Position numbers and translations under genes: made by a program | Source of the DNA: Chryseobacterium sp. JUb7 | GTDB taxonomy: Bacteria; Bacteroidota; Bacteroidia; Flavobacteriales; Weeksellaceae | Length of the DNA: 64,000 bases | Direction of reading: 5' to 3' | Assembly (NCBI RefSeq): GCF_024806495.1 | Contig: NZ_JANUFF010000003.1 | Span: 62,001 to 126,000, forward strand | The notes under the pieces: generated by a model | Seen by the model: only the letters and a program-made list of their open reading frames with translations | What the model was told of the DNA's origin: nothing | The model's database searches: none | In this document: positions 61,815-64,000 of the stretch, piece by piece | How the letters are laid out: each line of letters opens with the position of its first letter | How positions within the stretch are numbered: position 1 is the first letter of the stretch

Positions 61815-61822
61815 CAAAAATA
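61815..61822 (-). promoter_or_regulatory. -7 element of the ECF sigma gene
   Basis: TATTTTTG on the minus strand (plus-strand CAAAAATA), 46 bases before the start codon. Confidence 0.55.
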
Positions 61823-61873
61823 GATTGCATCTTATAAAAGCACAACCTATTTTGCATAATAAAACTAACTATT

Positions 61874-62446
61874 CTACTTCTTCAGACAATATGGAAAATC
61901 ATATTTAATCACTTCATACGGCGTCAACTGAACGCCATCTACTTCTATTTTTTCTGCAATCAAACCAAATCTCAATGACCAATCCTGCCCTACATAAAAT
62001 CCTCTCTGATTATCCTTAAATGTTACTTTCGTATTTTTATTTGTTCCGTCTACAGGGATGTTTAGTTCCAGCACCTTTGGAGCAAAGGTTAATTCCACAA
62101 CATTATTTTGGGTATCAATTTTTGAAGTATAATTAAGGTTATATTTCACTTTTCCTATTGCAACAATTGCTGCTTCTGCTTTTACAGGATCCGCAATTAC
62201 TGTTTTTACAATCCTTTCAACTTGAAAATCATCAAACTTAATCGTATCCTTTTTTGCTTCAAAATCCGTAATTTTCTCTGTTTTTTTATTTCCCTGAGTC
62301 GTAATCAGCTTGGCTTTATAATTTCCGGGAACATCTTCCAGTTTAACCGGAATAGGTTCATAATCATCATTACAAGACACCAAAGAAAGTCCTACCAATG
62401 CTACCAAAACAGCCATACAGGCTTTAAGTATTAATTTTCTCTTCAT
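61874..62446 (-). CDS. Lipoprotein, DUF4840-like
   Basis: The 190-residue lipoprotein has a lipobox SLVSC (Cys25 from ATG 62446). The mature part begins NDDYEPIPVKLEDVPGNYKAKL and has repeated beta-strands with TVIADPVKAEAAIVAIGKVKYNLNYT and DWSLRFGL, which resemble the DUF4840 pattern of Bacteroidota lipoproteins. No function is known. The ATG at 62446 gives an ordinary signal; an upstream ATG would add eight residues. It lies 104 bases upstream of the sigma gene on the same strand and no -7 element was found for it. Confidence 0.75.
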   Translation of the reverse strand: MKRKLILKACMAVLVALVGLSLVSCNDDYEPIPVKLEDVPGNYKAKLITTQGNKKTEKITDFEAKKDTIKFDDFQVERIVKTVIADPVKAEAAIVAIGKVKYNLNYTSKIDTQNNVVELTFAPKVLELNIPVDGTNKNTKVTFKDNQRGFYVGQDWSLRFGLIAEKIEVDGVQLTPYEVIKYDFPYCLKK

Positions 62447-62623
62447 TACTTTAAAATTTTCATTAAACATTAACTATTTTGAGCACTCATTTATATAAAC
62501 CCTGTTTTTTCAGAATCTTGCACCATTTTTAATAAAAAGTTTAAAAAAAATTCATAACTAATTGATTTTAAAAAGGAAAAAAATCTGTTAATTAAATCCT
62601 TTTTCTATTTTTCATTATTTTAA

Positions 62624-62631
62624 TACATTTG
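62624..62631 (+). promoter_or_regulatory. -7 element (TACATTTG) of the HEMLH protein-csaA unit
   Basis: Exact TAnnTTTG match, 17 bases before the start codon at 62649. Confidence 0.55.
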
Positions 62632-62648
62632 TTAAAACCTATTTCGGG

Positions 62649-63158
62649 ATGAATTTCGAGAATATCAACTTCCATCTTAACGCTTACAAAGAGCACGATC
62701 AAATTATTGATGCTGCCAGATACCTAATCAGTTCATTTAATCTTGAACATGAGAATTTTGCCGGATTTGGCTTCCGGGAAGAGCTTTCTCCCACTTCTAT
62801 GTTGCTTACTGCAGAAGGAGAACTGGGAAAGCCTCAGAAAGTAATGATTCCTAGGAACTTATTTGATTTTGATCTGAATCTTGTTTTAAATATGATCGCC
62901 CATGAAATGCTTCATGTAAGACAAAAAGCTCCCGAAAATGTAGTTGAAGATAAAAATGAGCGCGAATTTCAGGCTTATTACGAAATGCTTTTTCATAAAG
63001 TTTTTCCACAGATTCCTGACGTTTCAGATTTTCATAAAAAGTTTTTTGGAAATAAAGCCCTGGAATATTATAAAAGAATGGATGAAAACTCCGATCTTCA
63101 ACAAAAGTATGCAGACCAGAAAAAAGAAGTAGAACAATTAATTAATACATTATCATGA
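62649..63158 (+). CDS. Small cytosolic protein with an HEMLH metallopeptidase-like motif
   Basis: The 169-residue protein has no signal peptide and contains LVLNMIAHEMLHVRQKAP (HExxH: His85, Glu86, His89), followed by acidic residues (DKNEREFQAYYEM, about 101-113) that could supply a third zinc ligand. The rest is helical, with a hydrophilic C-terminus. It resembles small zincin-like proteins, though activity is not shown. Its stop codon overlaps the start of csaA by 4 bases. Confidence 0.78.
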   Translation: MNFENINFHLNAYKEHDQIIDAARYLISSFNLEHENFAGFGFREELSPTSMLLTAEGELGKPQKVMIPRNLFDFDLNLVLNMIAHEMLHVRQKAPENVVEDKNEREFQAYYEMLFHKVFPQIPDVSDFHKKFFGNKALEYYKRMDENSDLQQKYADQKKEVEQLINTLS

Positions 63159-63502
63159 CCATAAAACCCGAGATCACCTGGGCAGATTTTGAAAAACTGG
63201 ATATAAGAACCGGAACAATAATTTCAGTAAACGATTTTGAAAAAGCCAGAAACCCATCTTATCAACTGGAAATAGATTTCGGAGATCTTGGTATAAAAAA
63301 ATCTTCGGCACAAATCACGTCTTTATACACAAAAGAAGAATTAACAGGTAAACAAATCTTAGCAGTCGTTAATTTTCCTAAGAAACAGATTGCTAATTTC
63401 TTTAGTGAATGTCTGGTTTTGGGAGTATATGGTGAAAATTCCAAAGATGTTACGCTTTTATCAACTTCCCTTCCTACAAAAAACGGAATGCAGGTGGGGT
63501 AA
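63155..63502 (+). CDS. csaA: tRNA-binding-fold protein CsaA
   Basis: The 115-residue protein has the OB-fold tRNA-binding domain of the CsaA family, with DFEKLDIRTGTIISVNDFEKARNPSYQLEIDFG and KSSAQITSLYTKEELTGKQILAVVNFPKKQI. CsaA has chaperone-like and export-related roles in Bacillus subtilis, and its fold is shared with aminoacyl-tRNA synthetase appendages. It overlaps the HEMLH gene (ATGA). Confidence 0.93.
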   Translation: MTIKPEITWADFEKLDIRTGTIISVNDFEKARNPSYQLEIDFGDLGIKKSSAQITSLYTKEELTGKQILAVVNFPKKQIANFFSECLVLGVYGENSKDVTLLSTSLPTKNGMQVG

Positions 63503-63596
63503 ACTTTACAACCAATTTAATTTTATGAGCATTAAATCTTATAGACATTGAAAACCTATGAGGCCAAATCCCATTACATAAAGAAGTAAAAAACAA

Positions 63597-64000
63597 ATGA
63601 TACAACACATTCCACTAGAAAGAGTCTTATTCATTGATATTGAAACAGTTCCCGGCACAGGAAACTGGGATAATCTTCCCGAAACAGAGCAAAAACTTTG
63701 GGATAAAAAAACAAGATTTCAGCGAAAAGAAGAAGTTTCTGCTGAAGAATTTTATCCGGAAAGAGCTGGAATTATGGCCGAATTCGGAAAAATAATCTGC
63801 ATCACCATAGGTATGATCGAGAAAAATGATACCCTGAAGATCAAAAGTTTTGCAGATGATGACGAGAAAAAAATGTTGATTGAATTTGGTGAAATTTTTA
63901 ACAGTCCAAGACTTAGGGACGTTATTCTCTGTGCTCATAACGGGAAAGAATTTGACTTCCCGTGGATTGCCAGAAGATTCTTAATCAACGGCATGCAACC
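63597..64000 (+). CDS. Predicted 3'-5' exonuclease, N-terminal part (runs off the window)
   Basis: The open frame (134 codons) starts MIQHIPLERVLFIDIET, with Asp14 and Glu16 of the first exonuclease motif, and continues to VILCAHNGKEFDFPWIARRF, the second motif of the DEDD (DnaQ-like/ribonuclease D) superfamily. The third motif would lie beyond base 64000. The role is likely DNA or RNA 3'-end processing. It starts 95 bases after csaA. Confidence 0.88.
   Translation, partial: MIQHIPLERVLFIDIETVPGTGNWDNLPETEQKLWDKKTRFQRKEEVSAEEFYPERAGIMAEFGKIICITIGMIEKNDTLKIKSFADDDEKKMLIEFGEIFNSPRLRDVILCAHNGKEFDFPWIARRFLINGMQ

Noticed and set aside
61770..61817. N-terminal extension of the ECF sigma factor starting at the TTG of 61817
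   Set aside because: That TTG lies inside the exact -7 element TATTTTTG, so it cannot be part of an mRNA from that promoter; ATG 61769 gives the normal sigma N-terminus.
1..64000. CRISPR array, tRNA, rRNA, insertion sequence
   Set aside because: No regularly spaced identical repeats, cloverleaf sequence, rRNA segment or transposase motif was found on either strand by reading.

Overview
The window is AT-rich chromosomal DNA from a Bacteroidota bacterium, most likely a flavobacterium of the Weeksellaceae such as Chryseobacterium. This rests on type IX secretion (T9SS) C-terminal sorting domains on three proteins, GLPGLI, DUF3078 and DUF4919-type families, a six-gene alternative complex III, an S46 dipeptidyl-peptidase, and repeated matches to the Bacteroidota promoter form (TTTG or TTG, about 20 bases, TAnnTTTG) in place of sigma-70 hexamers. 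No rRNA, tRNA, CRISPR array, insertion sequence or phage module was seen. The species is inference; no database search was possible.

Layout. 1-5.2 kb: end of a class A penicillin-binding protein, SelO, a T9SS cargo protein, a membrane protein and a SPOR protein. 5.4-13.8 kb: actABCDEF, the quinol-oxidising alternative complex III, with no terminal oxidase genes behind it. 14-21.4 kb: lipoprotein-apt, TPR protein-ribH, a phosphoglycerol-transferase-like sulfatase and a zinc metallopeptidase. 21.5-23.3 kb: two GLPGLI genes in tandem. 23.5-28.1 kb: sufA, sufB, a secreted 5-hydroxyisourate hydrolase, sufC and sufD (Fe-S assembly), with repeats in the gaps. 28.2-36 kb: DUF3078, rhomboid, dprA, gdhA, DUF1801, a YkgJ plus Kir-type channel pair and a truncated haemoglobin. 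36-45.4 kb (minus strand): cation antiporters, DUF6122, a three-gene envelope cluster of unknown role, an AlkD-like protein, DUF4919 and hflX.

45.6-50 kb holds a LytTR regulator lacking the usual receiver aspartate, a paired direct repeat that could be its operator, and three secreted-protein genes, one with a duplicated 127-residue module. 50-52.8 kb: META lipoprotein and an S46 peptidase of DPP7 type. 52.9-57 kb: a stand-alone NRPS-like adenylation-carrier-reductase enzyme, a small uncharacterised gene, and a 522-base upstream region that contains a promoter pair far from the start codon, a 20-codon ORF, two dyads and a stem-loop. 57-64 kb: ComM/YifB, a T9SS protein, an ECF sigma factor overlapping a membrane-anchored beta-barrel/anti-sigma-like gene, a DUF4840-like lipoprotein, a HEMLH protein, CsaA and the start of a 3'-5' exonuclease.

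Most of the window is core metabolism and envelope biology. The less ordinary parts are the NRPS-like locus with its structured leader (52.9-57 kb), the LytTR/T9SS locus (45.6-50 kb), the sigma/beta-barrel pair (59.8-61.8 kb), and two genes whose promoters sit so close to the start codon that their mRNAs may be leaderless (selO and the truncated globin).
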